A stretch of DNA of 64,000 nt, taken from the NCBI RefSeq assembly GCF_013149805.1, contig NZ_JABEZT010000004.1:1-64000 (forward strand), read 5' to 3'. The notes under the pieces were generated by a model. The model made no database searches and was not told the DNA's origin. It saw only the letters and a list, made by a program, of their open reading frames with translations. This DNA comes from Isoptericola chiayiensis. Its GTDB lineage: Bacteria > Actinomycetota > Actinomycetes > Actinomycetales > Cellulomonadaceae. Positions 1 through 10,600 of the stretch are shown here, piece after piece. Numbering within the stretch: position 1 is the stretch's first letter; each line of letters starts with the position of its first letter. A program made the position numbers and the translations under genes.

Positions 1-269
1 CCGTCGGTGCAGGCTTCGCGCAGGACGGTGGAGTCCAGGTCGTCGAGCAGGCAGTAGTGCACCGTGGCGCGGTAGTAGCGCACGTCCGACTCGCCACCGT
101 CACTGCCGCCATCGAGCAGATCTTGCTGGTCACTCAAAGAAACGGTGATCGACTGGTCCTCCGCCTTGCTCCCGAATCCCCGGACATCGTCGGTGGCAGC
201 TGCGGATGCGGTGGGGAGCGCGGTAGCGAGCAGTGCCATGGCGGCGATAGCCGTCGTTTGGCTTCTCAC
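1..269 (-). CDS. Secreted hypothetical protein, 3' end outside window
   Basis: About 89 codons are present, read leftward from a GTG at 269 and running off the window edge. The N-terminus (RSQTTAIAAMALLATALPTA) is a clear Sec signal peptide with an Ala-X-Ala type cleavage region near residues 22-25. The mature part starts with an acidic, serine-rich stretch and continues into YYRATVHYCLLDDLDST, with two cysteines (in YCLLDD and EACTD). No family recognised. The GTG overlaps the TGA of the lipoprotein gene upstream (shared bases 266-269, GTGA), so the two are almost certainly co-translated and both products act outside the membrane. Start chosen for this coupling and because the signal peptide begins directly after it. 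Confidence 0.75.
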   Translation of the reverse strand, partial: MRSQTTAIAAMALLATALPTASAAATDDVRGFGSKAEDQSITVSLSDQQDLLDGGSDGGESDVRYYRATVHYCLLDDLDSTVLREACTD

Positions 270-886
270 TCTGGACGTCCCGCAATCTCAACGACAACCC
301 ATTCCCCGTCCCGTAGTCCCATCTCGATACGGGCTTCCGTCGTGGTGCGGTCCTGCTCCCACACGACTTCGCCGTTCTCCTTCTCAATAGAGGCCGCAGC
401 CTGCTCTACGTCAGCGTCCAGTGGGTAGATCCCGGTGACGGCGTCCCTGTCGAACGACTTGATGAGTTCGAACGTGAGCTGGCCGCCCTCATACGTCTCG
501 CCATCGTTCAGGATTGCTTCGGCCTCTTCGATCGTGTCTTCGCAGAATCCGCAAGCACGATGAGACATCTTGCCGAGCGTCCTCGTGTCCCCGGTCTTCA
601 GCGTGTAGTCGTAGAGCGCGAGAAAGTACTCGGCAGCAGCCGCCGCCCCGTCGCCGTCCTTCTTGTCCATGGCGGCGGGCCGTTCGGGCTTCTCCGGTCC
701 GCTCGGTGACGGCGATGGCGTCGGGGACGGCTCGTCGGACGGCGAGGCGGTGACCGAGGCGGGCAACGGTAGCTCGCTCGAGGTGGCTCCCGGTTCGGCG
801 TCGTCGTCGGTGCAGCCAGCGACGAGCAGTACGGAGGTGAGCAGGATCGCGGTCGAGGTCAGGTGGTGCCGGGTCGTGCGCGTCAT
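266..886 (-). CDS. DUF6318-family lipoprotein
   Basis: 206 aa. The N-terminus is a lipoprotein signal peptide: Arg/Thr/His-rich n-region, hydrophobic core, lipobox LLVAGC with the lipidated Cys at residue 25. A low-complexity Ser/Pro/Thr linker (about residues 36-68) tethers a C-terminal domain (about 75-206) that begins AAAAAEYFLALYDYTLKTGD and contains CGFCEDTIEEAE, a paired-cysteine motif typical of DUF6318 proteins of actinomycetes. The domain has an NTF2-like feel (helix, then strands ending in GEWVVVEIAG). Function of the family is unknown; the protein should sit on the outer face of the cytoplasmic membrane. ATG preceded by CTGGAG. Coupled to the secreted protein downstream, suggesting an extracytoplasmic pair. 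Confidence 0.8.
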   Translation of the reverse strand: MTRTTRHHLTSTAILLTSVLLVAGCTDDDAEPGATSSELPLPASVTASPSDEPSPTPSPSPSGPEKPERPAAMDKKDGDGAAAAAEYFLALYDYTLKTGDTRTLGKMSHRACGFCEDTIEEAEAILNDGETYEGGQLTFELIKSFDRDAVTGIYPLDADVEQAAASIEKENGEVVWEQDRTTTEARIEMGLRDGEWVVVEIAGRPE

Positions 887-980
887 CGCGTCTCCAGGGC
901 ATCAGCGGCCAGATCGAGTCCTGACCCTAGCGACCGGGACACATCCGACGAAACTGCACGTCCCACCCTGTGGACAACGC

Positions 981-1081
981 TGTGCTACCTCGCCGCGAAG
1001 TCGCCTACCCCGCGGGAGTGCTGCCTACCTCGCGACGAAGTTGCCTACCTCGTGGGAAGGGTTGCCTACCTCGCGGCGATG
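981..1081. repeat. 20-bp tandem repeat array, about five degenerate units
   Basis: Five head-to-tail units of 20-21 bp with the core GCCTACCTCGCGGGAAG start near 981, 1001, 1021, 1041 and 1061. The last unit contains the TAG stop codon and final codons (I-A-A-R-stop) of the CHAD gene. The same unit with the same 20-bp period recurs at 31846-31925 over the xseA stop codon. No spacers, so not CRISPR. Confidence 0.85.
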
Positions 1082-1986
1082 GAGGAACGGCGGAGCGCCT
1101 CGACGGCGGCGACGGCCTCCGCGACGTGAGCCTGTCCTCGACGCGTGGCAGCCCGCGCGAGCCGGTCGTACGCCGCGCGGTCTCCGCCGTCGGACGCCAC
1201 CGAGGCACCCACCTCGGCGGCGTACCGCGCCAGCAGGATCGCATCCCGGTGATCCCCCAGGGACGACTGCAACGCCTTGCCGAGGGCTCCGACCTCTCGC
1301 CGCGAGCCCCCGAGCACCTTGGCCGGCTTGCGCGTGACCGCACGGGTCGACTGGGAGAGCCTCCGGCCGGCCTTGCGCAGCCGGTGCGCCTCGGGGAGGA
1401 GCTCGTCAAGCTCGTCGCCGGTCGATCGAGCCATCTGCTCCAGGTCGACGGCTTCCGCAGACTTGAGGACCTTCCGGGTGGCCTTGTCCAGCCGACGCCT
1501 CACCTGCTTGCGTGCGGACTTGTGCGCCTTGGGCCCGGGCGGCGGCGAGCTGACCCAGCGTGTCAGCTCGGCGGTCAGGTCGGCGAACTCCTGCCCGTTG
1601 CACCACTCGACCAGGCGTCGGTGTGCCTCGTCGTGCTGGTGGTCCAGCTCGGCCACGAGCCGGTCACGGGCCTCCAGAGGCACGCGTGCTGCACTACCGA
1701 CCGCCGCGACATCCGCGCGGCGCACCTCGAGGTCGCGGACCTCGCCCAGCACGTCTCCGAACTCGGCGAGCCGGCCTCGCAGTGCCTCGACCTCGTCCCG
1801 GTCGAAGACCGGGCGGTACACCGCCAGCACCGTCCGAAGCCGACGCACGGCGGTACGCAGCCGGTGCACCGCGTCGTCCTCGTCGGACAGGGCCGGTGGG
1901 ACGCGTTGCTCGATACGGCGGACGTGATCGGCCACCACGACGGCGAGGACCTCTCCGGCGGTGGTCTTGCTCGAGGCGGAAGACAT
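1066..1986 (-). CDS. CHAD domain-containing protein
   Basis: 306 aa from the ATG at 1986 (an in-frame TTG at 2010 would add 8 residues). The sequence matches the CHAD (conserved histidine alpha-helical) family: HRLRTAVRRLRTVLAVYR near residues 42-60, the conserved LGEVRDLEVRRADV about residues 80-95, and a second helical half with LGDHRDAILLARYA about 245-260. It is rich in Arg, Lys and His, as expected for a polyphosphate-binding fold. CHAD proteins bind inorganic polyphosphate; the exact role here is unknown. No polyphosphate kinase or CYTH domain is fused or adjacent. The gene lies 36 nt downstream of the small unknown gene on the same strand. Its last codons and stop lie inside a 20-bp tandem repeat. 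Confidence 0.85.
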   Translation of the reverse strand: MSSASSKTTAGEVLAVVVADHVRRIEQRVPPALSDEDDAVHRLRTAVRRLRTVLAVYRPVFDRDEVEALRGRLAEFGDVLGEVRDLEVRRADVAAVGSAARVPLEARDRLVAELDHQHDEAHRRLVEWCNGQEFADLTAELTRWVSSPPPGPKAHKSARKQVRRRLDKATRKVLKSAEAVDLEQMARSTGDELDELLPEAHRLRKAGRRLSQSTRAVTRKPAKVLGGSRREVGALGKALQSSLGDHRDAILLARYAAEVGASVASDGGDRAAYDRLARAATRRGQAHVAEAVAAVEALRRSSIAAR

Positions 1987-2022
1987 GATCCGAGCCACGG
2001 TACGCCGCAACGGCGACGGTGC

Positions 2023-2466
2023 TCATCCGGTGAGCGCGTCGTCCATCGTCAGGGGCCGCACACCGCCACCGGCGGCCACGAAGAGGCCGTGCAGCCGGAA
2101 GCCGTGCGTCGCCGACTGCTCGCGCAGCGCAAGATTCCAGGCACGGTCGACGTCGCAGATCGTGGCGTCGCCGGGCCGGCACAGCACCGCGACCACCGAT
2201 CCGCCCGGGACCGATTCCTGCGTGACCGAGGCGATCACCATGCCGAAGCGTCGGGCGTCGTCGACGTCGGGGTACTCGGGGACCTCGCGGATCGGGACGG
2301 CGACGCCGGCGGCGCGGTGGTCGGCGTCGATCCACGACAGGCACAGCGTGCGGCTGCGGGGGAGTGCCGCAGCCGCGAGCGTCGTAGCCAGCGCGAGGCG
2401 GTCGGCGTCGTCGTACACGTGGTCACCGGGGCGGACCGGCGTCGGGGTGGTGTCCATGCGGACCAC
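2023..2466 (-). CDS. Hypothetical protein, 147 aa
   Basis: Not recognised. Starts at GTG 2466 or the in-frame ATG at 2457; neither has a clear Shine-Dalgarno sequence. No signal peptide or membrane segment. The protein looks globular and soluble, with alternating strand/helix character: RTLCLSWIDADHRAAGV, then FGMVIASVTQESV, then VVAVLCRPG, then GFRLHGLFVAAGGGVRP. Internal fragments such as GDHVYDDADRLALATTLA suggest one alpha/beta domain. It precedes the CHAD gene by 36 nt on the same strand, so the two may be co-transcribed. Codon use matches the neighbours, which supports it being real. Confidence 0.6.
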   Translation of the reverse strand: MVRMDTTPTPVRPGDHVYDDADRLALATTLAAAALPRSRTLCLSWIDADHRAAGVAVPIREVPEYPDVDDARRFGMVIASVTQESVPGGSVVAVLCRPGDATICDVDRAWNLALREQSATHGFRLHGLFVAAGGGVRPLTMDDALTG

Positions 2467-2622
2467 GGTGGCTGACGGCGACGGCCCAGCCCCGGTTGTC
2501 CACAGGCAGGAGGTGACTGGCAGGGCCTGGGGGTGACCGGATGCGTATGTTCCCGCTCGGTGTTGCTCGTCAGCGCGGGCTCATGGCCTGGACGCCACAT
2601 CCGGTAGCCCGGAGGCCCGTGA

Positions 2623-2666
2623 CACGACGGCGGCCCGCCACCGATGGGTGACGGGCCGCCGTCGTG
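2623..2666 (-). terminator. Hairpin downstream of aceB
   Basis: Perfect 15-bp stem (CACGACGGCGGCCCG at 2623-2637, its complement at 2652-2666) with a 14-nt loop, 45 nt past the aceB stop codon. No U-tract, as is common in high-GC actinomycetes. Likely ends the aceB transcript. Confidence 0.75.
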
Positions 2667-2710
2667 CCCACCCGGCCCCGAGGGGGCGGTCGGGACCGGG
2701 TGGAGCGAGC

Positions 2711-4447
2711 TCAGCCGAAGTACCGGGCGTACGCGCTCGTGGTGAGGAACGGCGGGAACTCGTCGCCGAGCGCCACCTCGCGGAAGATCGCCGCGGCGTC
2801 GTCGAGCCGGTCGCCGGCCGCACGCGGCGTCGACCGCAGGAACTCGCGGACCATCGCCTCGCACAGCTCGCGCGTGATGGTGACGCCGTCGTCGGTCACG
2901 GTCCCGGCGTGCATCCACTGCCACACCTGGGAGCGGGAGATCTCCGCCGTCGCCGCGTCCTCCATGAGGCTGTCGAGCGCCGCGGCGCCGGTGCCCCGCA
3001 GCCAGGAGGCGATGTAGCGGATGCCGACGGAGATGTTGGTCCGCACCCCGGCCTCGGTCACGGTGGCCCCGGCGCGCCGCGCGGAGGCGACGTCGAGCAG
3101 CTCGGCCTGGCCCACGGTGACGTCGTCGCGCTGCCGGTCGACCTGGTTCTCCCGTTCGCCCAGCACCTCGTCGAACGCGGCGCGCGCGATCGGGATGAGA
3201 TCGGGGTGCGCCACCCAGGAGCCGTCGAAGCCGTCCCCGGCCTCGCGGTCCTTGTCGGCGCGGACCTTGGCGAAGGCCTGCTCGGTCACCTCGGGGGAGC
3301 GACGGTCGGGGATGAAGGCGCTCATGCCGCCGATGGCGTGCGCCCCGCGCCGGTGGCAGGTGGCCACGAGCAGCTCGGTGTAGGCCCGCATGAACGGCGC
3401 CGTCATGGTCACCTGCGCCCGGTCGGGCAGCACGTACGAGTCGCCCCGGCTCCGGAAGCACTTGATGACGCTGAACAGGTAGTCCCAGCGCCCGGCGTTG
3501 AGCCCGGCGCAGTGGTCGCGCAGCTCGTAGAGGATCTCCTCCATCTCGAACGCGGCCGGCAGGGTCTCGATGAGCACGGTGGCGCGGATCGTGCCCTGCG
3601 GGATGTCGAAGGCGTGCTGGGCGAGCTCGAAGACCTCGTTCCACAGCCGGGCCTCGCGGTGGGACTCCAGCTTCGGCAGGTAGAAGTACGGACCGCGACC
3701 GCGGGCGATGAGCTCGCGGGCGTTGTGGAAGAAGTACAGCCCGAAGTCGACCAGCGAGCCGGACGCCGGCTGCGAGGAGCCGTCGGTGCCGGTGTAGGCC
3801 AGGTGCTTCTCGAACAGGTGCCAGCCGCGGGGCCGGAACACGATGGTCGGCATCTCGGTGAGCTCGGTCGTGCGCAGCGCGTAGTGCTTGCCCGGGGTGC
3901 GGCCGCCGTCGGGGGAGGGGCCGTCGAACGTCAGCTCGCCGCGGATCGCGGAGCGCAGGGCGAGCTGGCCGCCGACGACGTTCGCCCACGTGGGGCTGGA
4001 GGCGTCCTCGGCGTCGGCGAGCCACACCTTGGCGCCGGAGTTGAGCGCGTTGACGGTCATCTTGGGGTCGGTCGGCCCGGTGATCTCGACGCGCCGGTCG
4101 GACAGGCCCGGTGCGCCGTCGGCACCGGCCACCCGCCAGGACGGGTCGTCGCGGACGGGTCGCGTGGTGGGCAGGAAGTCCGGGTCGGTGCCGCCCGCGA
4201 TCTCGCGGGTGCGGCGCTGACGCGTCAGCAGCAGCTCGCAGCGGGTGTCGGCGAAGTGGTCGTGCAGCAGGGCGAGGAAGTCGAGCGCCTCGGGGGTGAG
4301 GATCTCCTCGAAGCCGGGCTCCATCGGTGCGACGACGTCGATGCTTCCCTCGGCGGCGTTCAGCGAGTCGGACAGCGCGATGCCGCGGGGCGGCGTGGCC
4401 GGCGAACCCGCGGAGCGGGTGGAGCGGGGCAGGTCGGTGATGGTCAT
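2711..4447 (-). CDS. aceB: Malate synthase A
   Basis: 578 aa. Condenses glyoxylate with acetyl-CoA to malate, the second glyoxylate-shunt step. Length and motifs fit the A-type enzyme: ITGPTDPKMTVNALNSGA near residue 120, ADAEDASSPTW shortly after, AGLNAGRWDYLFSVIK near 310-325, IGGMSAFIPDRRSPEVT about 370-385, and GFDGSWVAHPDLIPIA around 405-420 containing a conserved acidic residue. No signal peptide; cytosolic. The ATG has an ideal ribosome site (AAGGAGGG, 7-8 nt spacing). It lies 62 nt downstream of aceA on the same strand, separated by a hairpin (4468-4496), so an aceA-aceB operon with partial termination between the genes is likely. Confidence 0.97.
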   Translation of the reverse strand: MTITDLPRSTRSAGSPATPPRGIALSDSLNAAEGSIDVVAPMEPGFEEILTPEALDFLALLHDHFADTRCELLLTRQRRTREIAGGTDPDFLPTTRPVRDDPSWRVAGADGAPGLSDRRVEITGPTDPKMTVNALNSGAKVWLADAEDASSPTWANVVGGQLALRSAIRGELTFDGPSPDGGRTPGKHYALRTTELTEMPTIVFRPRGWHLFEKHLAYTGTDGSSQPASGSLVDFGLYFFHNARELIARGRGPYFYLPKLESHREARLWNEVFELAQHAFDIPQGTIRATVLIETLPAAFEMEEILYELRDHCAGLNAGRWDYLFSVIKCFRSRGDSYVLPDRAQVTMTAPFMRAYTELLVATCHRRGAHAIGGMSAFIPDRRSPEVTEQAFAKVRADKDREAGDGFDGSWVAHPDLIPIARAAFDEVLGERENQVDRQRDDVTVGQAELLDVASARRAGATVTEAGVRTNISVGIRYIASWLRGTGAAALDSLMEDAATAEISRSQVWQWMHAGTVTDDGVTITRELCEAMVREFLRSTPRAAGDRLDDAAAIFREVALGDEFPPFLTTSAYARYFG

Positions 4448-4467
4448 GGCAGGTCCCTCCTTCGAGG

Positions 4468-4496
4468 GCCGCCGCGGGGGAGTCCCCCGCGGCGGC
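4468..4496 (-). terminator. Hairpin between aceA and aceB
   Basis: Perfect 13-bp stem (GCCGCCGCGGGGG, loop AGT, complement) starting 14 nt after the aceA stop and ending 20 nt before the aceB ATG. It could be a partial terminator or a 3'-end stabiliser that sets the aceA:aceB ratio. No U-run follows on the minus strand. Confidence 0.7.
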
Positions 4497-4509
4497 GGGT
4501 ACGGGTGAG

Positions 4510-5832
<1,323 letters not shown>

Positions 5833-5879
5833 GGTCTCGCCTTTCGTCGTACGGCCTGCCGGCCTGCCTGGTGAGGGCC

Positions 5880-5920
5880 GACGGCGGTCCGCCCGGTGGT
5901 GTGGCCGGTGGACCGCCGTC
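5880..5920. promoter_or_regulatory. Inverted repeat in the aceA upstream region
   Basis: Two 11-nt arms (GACGGCGGTCC at 5880-5890 and its complement at 5910-5920) flank a 19-nt loop, 48-88 nt upstream of the aceA ATG. It may fold in the aceA leader RNA or serve as a protein site; the sequence alone does not decide. Confidence 0.5.
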
Positions 5921-5974
5921 GTCGTCCCTCGGAATCGACTCTGCCGGTTCCGCAACCCTCGGGGCGAGGTTCTG

Positions 5975-6001
5975 GGAGAAGAAGTTTCGCGATTCTTCTC
6001 C
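5975..6001. promoter_or_regulatory. Perfect dyad upstream of ramB, candidate RamB operator
   Basis: GGAGAAGAA (5975-5983) is repeated as an exact inverted copy (5993-6001) around the 9-nt spacer GTTTCGCGA. It is AT-richer than its surroundings, ends 19 nt before the ramB start and lies about 145 nt upstream of aceA. RamB of Corynebacterium is known to bind in this intergenic position at aceA and at its own gene; that this dyad is the site is inference. Confidence 0.55.
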
Positions 6002-6020
6002 TTCCCGGAAGGAGTGGTCT

Positions 6021-7535
6021 GTGTCACGCTGGGGCATGGCCATCACGACGCCGCACCGCACGCCGGTCGCCCCGCCCGCGCCGCCGCAGGTCACCGCCGA
6101 GCCCGACGCCCTGACGATCGGGCGACGCATCCGACACCTGCGCACGCAGCGGGGCATGACGCTCGAAGAGCTCGGAGACGCCATCTCACGTGCACCGTCT
6201 CAGGTCTCCATGCTCGAGAACGGCAAGCGCGAACCCACGATCGCCCGCCTGCAGGCCGTGGCGCGGGCGCTGGGCACCAGCGTCGACGACCTGCTCTCCC
6301 CGGAGGCCCCGTCCCGACGCGACGCCCTGGAGATCGAGCTGGAGCGCGTGCAAAGAGGACCGCTCTTCTCCGCGCTCGGCGTGAAGCCGGTGCGCGTCGG
6401 CAAGTCGCTGCCGACCGACGCCCTCGAGGCGATCGTGTCGCTGCAGGCCGAGCTGGAACGGCTCCACTCCGAGCGCGCCCTGACCCCTGAGGAGGCACGG
6501 CGGGCCAACACCGAGCTGCGCGCCGACATGCGCGCGCAGGACAATTACTTCCCCGACCTGGAGATCGTGGCCCGCTCCCTGCTCGACGACGTCGGCCACA
6601 CCCGCGGGCCGGTGCCCCAGCGCGCGGCGGTCGACATCGCGACGCACCTCGGCTTCTCCATCCACTACGAGTCGGACCTGCCGCACTCGACGCGCGCCGT
6701 CATCGACCAGCGCCACCACCGCGTCTACCTGCCCAGCAACGGCATCCGCGGCCGCTCCGACGCGCGCTCCGCGCTGCTGCAGGCGCTGGCCTCGCACGTG
6801 CTGGAGCACGCCGAGCCCCGCGACTACGGCGAGTTCCTGCGCCAGCGCGTGGAGGCCAACTACCTGTGCGCCGCGCTGCTGCTGCCCGAGCGGGAGGCCG
6901 TCAAGCACCTGCGCGAGGCCAAGGACGCCCGGGCCATCTCCATCGAGGACCTGCGCGACGCGTTCGCCGTCTCCTACGAGACGGCCGCGCACCGGTTCAC
7001 CAACCTGGCCACCCGCCACCTCGGCATCGGCGTGCACTTCATGAAGGTCCACGAGTCGGGGGCGATCCACAAGGCCTACGAGAACGACGGCGTCCGGTTC
7101 CCCGCCGACGCCCTCGGCACCGTCGAGGGCCAGCACGTGTGCAAGCAGTGGACGGCCCGCGTCGTGTTCGACGTCCAGGACCGCCTCAGCCCCTACTACC
7201 AGTACACCGACACCCCCACCGGGACGTACTGGTGCACCTCGCGGGTCTCCGACACGCCCGACGGGAGGTTCTCCGTCAGCGTCGGCGTGCCGTACGCGCA
7301 GGTGAAGTGGTTCCTGGGCCGGCAGACGACGGCGCGGTCCACGTCCCGCTGCCCGGACGAGTCGTGCTGCCGCCAGCCCTCGCGCCCGCTCGCCGACCGC
7401 TGGGACGGCCACGCGCTGCCCAGCGCCCGCCCCCACGCCTCCATGCTCGCCGCCATGCCGTCCGGCGCGTTCCCGGGTGTGGACACCACCGCGGTCTACG
7501 AGTTCCTGGAGCGGCACGCCCCGGACGCCGGCTGA
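6021..7535 (+). CDS. ramB: RamB-type XRE regulator of acetate/glyoxylate metabolism
   Basis: 504 aa. An XRE helix-turn-helix lies at about residues 29-85 ([20 protein letters not shown], then [18 protein letters not shown]). A central IrrE/ImmA-like region (about 190-310) contains [20 protein letters not shown]; the usual HExxH is degenerate, so peptidase activity is doubtful. The C-terminal part (about 310-480) has the DUF2083-type domain with a cysteine cluster (CPDESCC). This architecture is that of RamB and related short-chain-fatty-acyl regulators, which control aceA/aceB and sense acyl-CoA status. GTG start chosen because GGAAGGAG sits 6 nt upstream; an internal ATG at 6036 lacks such a site. 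Divergent from aceA, which fits the role. Confidence 0.9.
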   Translation: MSRWGMAITTPHRTPVAPPAPPQVTAEPDALTIGRRIRHLRTQRGMTLEELGDAISRAPSQVSMLENGKREPTIARLQAVARALGTSVDDLLSPEAPSRRDALEIELERVQRGPLFSALGVKPVRVGKSLPTDALEAIVSLQAELERLHSERALTPEEARRANTELRADMRAQDNYFPDLEIVARSLLDDVGHTRGPVPQRAAVDIATHLGFSIHYESDLPHSTRAVIDQRHHRVYLPSNGIRGRSDARSALLQALASHVLEHAEPRDYGEFLRQRVEANYLCAALLLPEREAVKHLREAKDARAISIEDLRDAFAVSYETAAHRFTNLATRHLGIGVHFMKVHESGAIHKAYENDGVRFPADALGTVEGQHVCKQWTARVVFDVQDRLSPYYQYTDTPTGTYWCTSRVSDTPDGRFSVSVGVPYAQVKWFLGRQTTARSTSRCPDESCCRQPSRPLADRWDGHALPSARPHASMLAAMPSGAFPGVDTTAVYEFLERHAPDAG

Positions 7536-7614
7536 CCCTGCGCGGACGCGTCGCGGCGATAGCATCGAGACGGCCCTACAGGGCCACGACCGCCGACGTA
7601 GGACGAAGAGGTTC

Positions 7615-10600
7615 ATGACCGACGACGCCGCCCAGGACCCGCACATCCACGAGGCGCTCTCCGAGCTCCCGACCGAGCTCCGGCGCAGCGCCCGACACCT
7701 CCTGACGGCGTGGTCCGCCGAGGACCTCGCGGAGCGCGAGCCCCGCGACGTCGTCGGCGCCGTCGCCTCGACCTGCCGGTTCGCGGCCCGCCGCGAGCGC
7801 GGCGAGACCCTGGTGCGCGCCTTCACCCCGACGCTGCGCGAGGACGGCTGGACGTCGCGGCGCACCGTCGTCGACGTCTGCACCGACGACGCGCCGTTCC
7901 TCGTCGACTCCGTGGACGCGGCCGTCGCCCGGCACGGTGGGACCGTCCACCTGCTCCAGCACCCCGTCGTGGGCGTGCACCGCGACGCGGACGGCGAGCT
8001 CGTCGAGATCGGCGCGCACGGCGGGCGGCCCGAGTCGTGGATGCACCTCGAGACCGACCGGATCGCGGACGAGGCCGAGGTGGACGAGCTGGTCGAGCGG
8101 CTGCGCGACGTCGTCGGGGACGTCCACCTCTCGGTCGGCGACTGGGCGCCCATGCGGCGGGCGTGCCTGGACATCTGCACCGACCTGCGGGTCGCGCCGC
8201 CGCCCACGGTCGACGCCGACGCGATCAAGCCGGCGGTCGAGTTCCTCACCTGGCTCGCCGAGGACCACTTCACGTTCCTCGGCTACCGCGAGTACACCCT
8301 GGAGAACCACGACGGCGAGGACGTGCTGCGCCCCGACCCCGGCACGGGCCTGGGCATCCTGCGCAAGGCGACCTCCGACGTCGTGCACCTGCGCCCCGAG
8401 GCGCAGCGCACCGCGCGCGAGCCCCGGCTGCTCACCATCACCAAGGCGAACTCGCGCGCCACCGTGCACCGCGACGTCTACCTGGACTACATCGGCGTGC
8501 GGACCTTCGACGACGACGGGAACGTCACCGGTGAGCGCCGCATCCTGGGGATGTTCACGTCGGCGGCGTACGCGTCGTCGGTGCTGACGCTGCCGATCGC
8601 CGCCGACAAGGCGCGGGGCGTGCTGCGCGCGTCCGGGTACTCGGCGAGCTCGCACTCCGGCAAGGACCTGCTGCAGGTGCTGGAGCAGTACCCGCGCGAC
8701 GAGCTCTTCCAGGACTCCCCGGAGCACCTGCTGGAGGTGGCGAGCCAGGTGTCCCGGCTGCGCGAGCGCCGCCGTTCCAAGATCTTCCTGCGTCCCGACG
8801 AGTTCGGGCGGTTCGTCTCGGCGCTGGTGTACCTGCCGCGCGACCGCTACAACACGACGGTGCGGCTGCGTATCGAGGCGTTGCTGCGCACGGCGTTCGC
8901 CGCCGAGCGCGTCGAGCACACCACCCGGGTCGACGACTCTCCGCTCGCCCAGCTGCACTTCATGGTGCGGGTGCCGCGTGACGCGGGGATCCCGGAGATC
9001 GACGAGGCCGACCTGCAGGGGCGTCTCGAGGACGCGGTGCGCACGTGGACGGCGGCGCTGGTCGACGAGCTGCACCACGCCCACGGCGAGGAGGACGCCG
9101 CCGACGTGCTGGCCCGGTACGGCTCGGCCTTCCCCGAGGCGTACAAGGAGCAGATCTCCCCGGCCGCCGCGGTGGGCGACATCGCGCGGCTGGACTCGTT
9201 GTCCGACGACCACCCGATCGCGGTGCACCTGTACGACCCGGGCGACGAGGACCGCAGCGTGCGCCGGCTCACCTTCGCGTCCCTGCGCGAGCACCGGCTC
9301 ACGCAGGTGCTGCCGGTGCTGACCGACCTGGGTGTCGACGTCCTCGACGAGCGGCCCTACACGGTCCGCCCCGCGGACGGCAGGCCGCGCTACATCTCGG
9401 ACTTCGGCCTGACGGCGGCCGACCCGGCGCTGTGGGACGACGACGGCGCCGCGAGCGCGCTGGAGGAGACCTTCCGCGCGGTGTGGGCCGGGGCGGCCGA
9501 GAGCGACCTGCTGAACGCGCTGGTGCTGCGTGCCGGGCTGTCGTGGCGGGACGTGGTGGTGCTGCGGGCCGTGGGCCGGTACCTGCGTCAGGCGGGCTCT
9601 GCGTTCTCGATGGAGTACATCGACGAGGCGCTGCTCGCGCACCCGGAGCGGGCCGCCGACCTGGTGCGGCTGTTCGAGCTGCGGTTCGACCCGGACCTCG
9701 ACGTCGACGCCGAGGCGCGGGACCAGGAGGTGCAGGCGGCGACCGACGCCCTGCTGGAGGCGCTCGACGCCGTCGCCAGCCTGGACCACGACCGCATCCT
9801 GCGGGCGTTCCTGGGCATCGTCACGGCGACCCTGCGCACCAACTTCTTCCGCCGGGACGCGGCGGGCGAGCCGCCGTCGTGGGTGTCGATGAAGCTCGAC
9901 TGCGCCCGGGTGCCGGACCTGCCGCTGCCGCACCCGATGGCGGAGATCTGGGTCTACTCCCCGCGGGTCGAGGGCGTGCACCTGCGGTTCGGGAAGGTCG
10001 CCCGCGGGGGACTGCGCTGGAGCGACCGCCGCGAGGACTTCCGCACGGAGGTGCTGGGGCTGGTCAAGGCGCAGATGGTCAAGAACGCCGTCATCGTGCC
10101 GACCGGGTCCAAGGGTGGTTTCGTGGCGAAGCGTCTGCCGGACCCGTCGGACCGGGCCGCCTGGCTGGCCGAGGGGCAGGAGGCCTACCGCACCTTCATC
10201 CGCGGGATGCTCGACATCACGGACAACCGCGAGGGGACCGAGGTGGTGCCGCCGGAGCGGGTGGTGCGCCACGACGGCGACGACCCGTACCTGGTGGTCG
10301 CCGCGGACAAGGGCACGGCGTCCTTCTCCGACATCGCCAACGAGATCTCGGCCGAGTACGGCTTCTGGCTGGACGACGCGTTCGCCTCGGGCGGGTCGGA
10401 CGGCTACGACCACAAGGCCATGGGCATCACGGCCCGCGGTGCGTGGGAGTCGGTGAAGCGGCACTTCCGCGAGCTCGGCCACGACACGCAGACCGAGGAC
10501 TTCACGGTGGTGGGCATCGGCGACATGTCCGGGGACGTTTTCGGCAACGGGATGCTGCTCTCGGAGCACATCCGGCTCGTGGCCGCGTTCGACCACCGGC

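Noticed and set aside
981-1081. CRISPR-like array
   Set aside because: Units are contiguous 20-mers without spacers, degenerate, and no cas genes are nearby. The same applies to 31846-31925.
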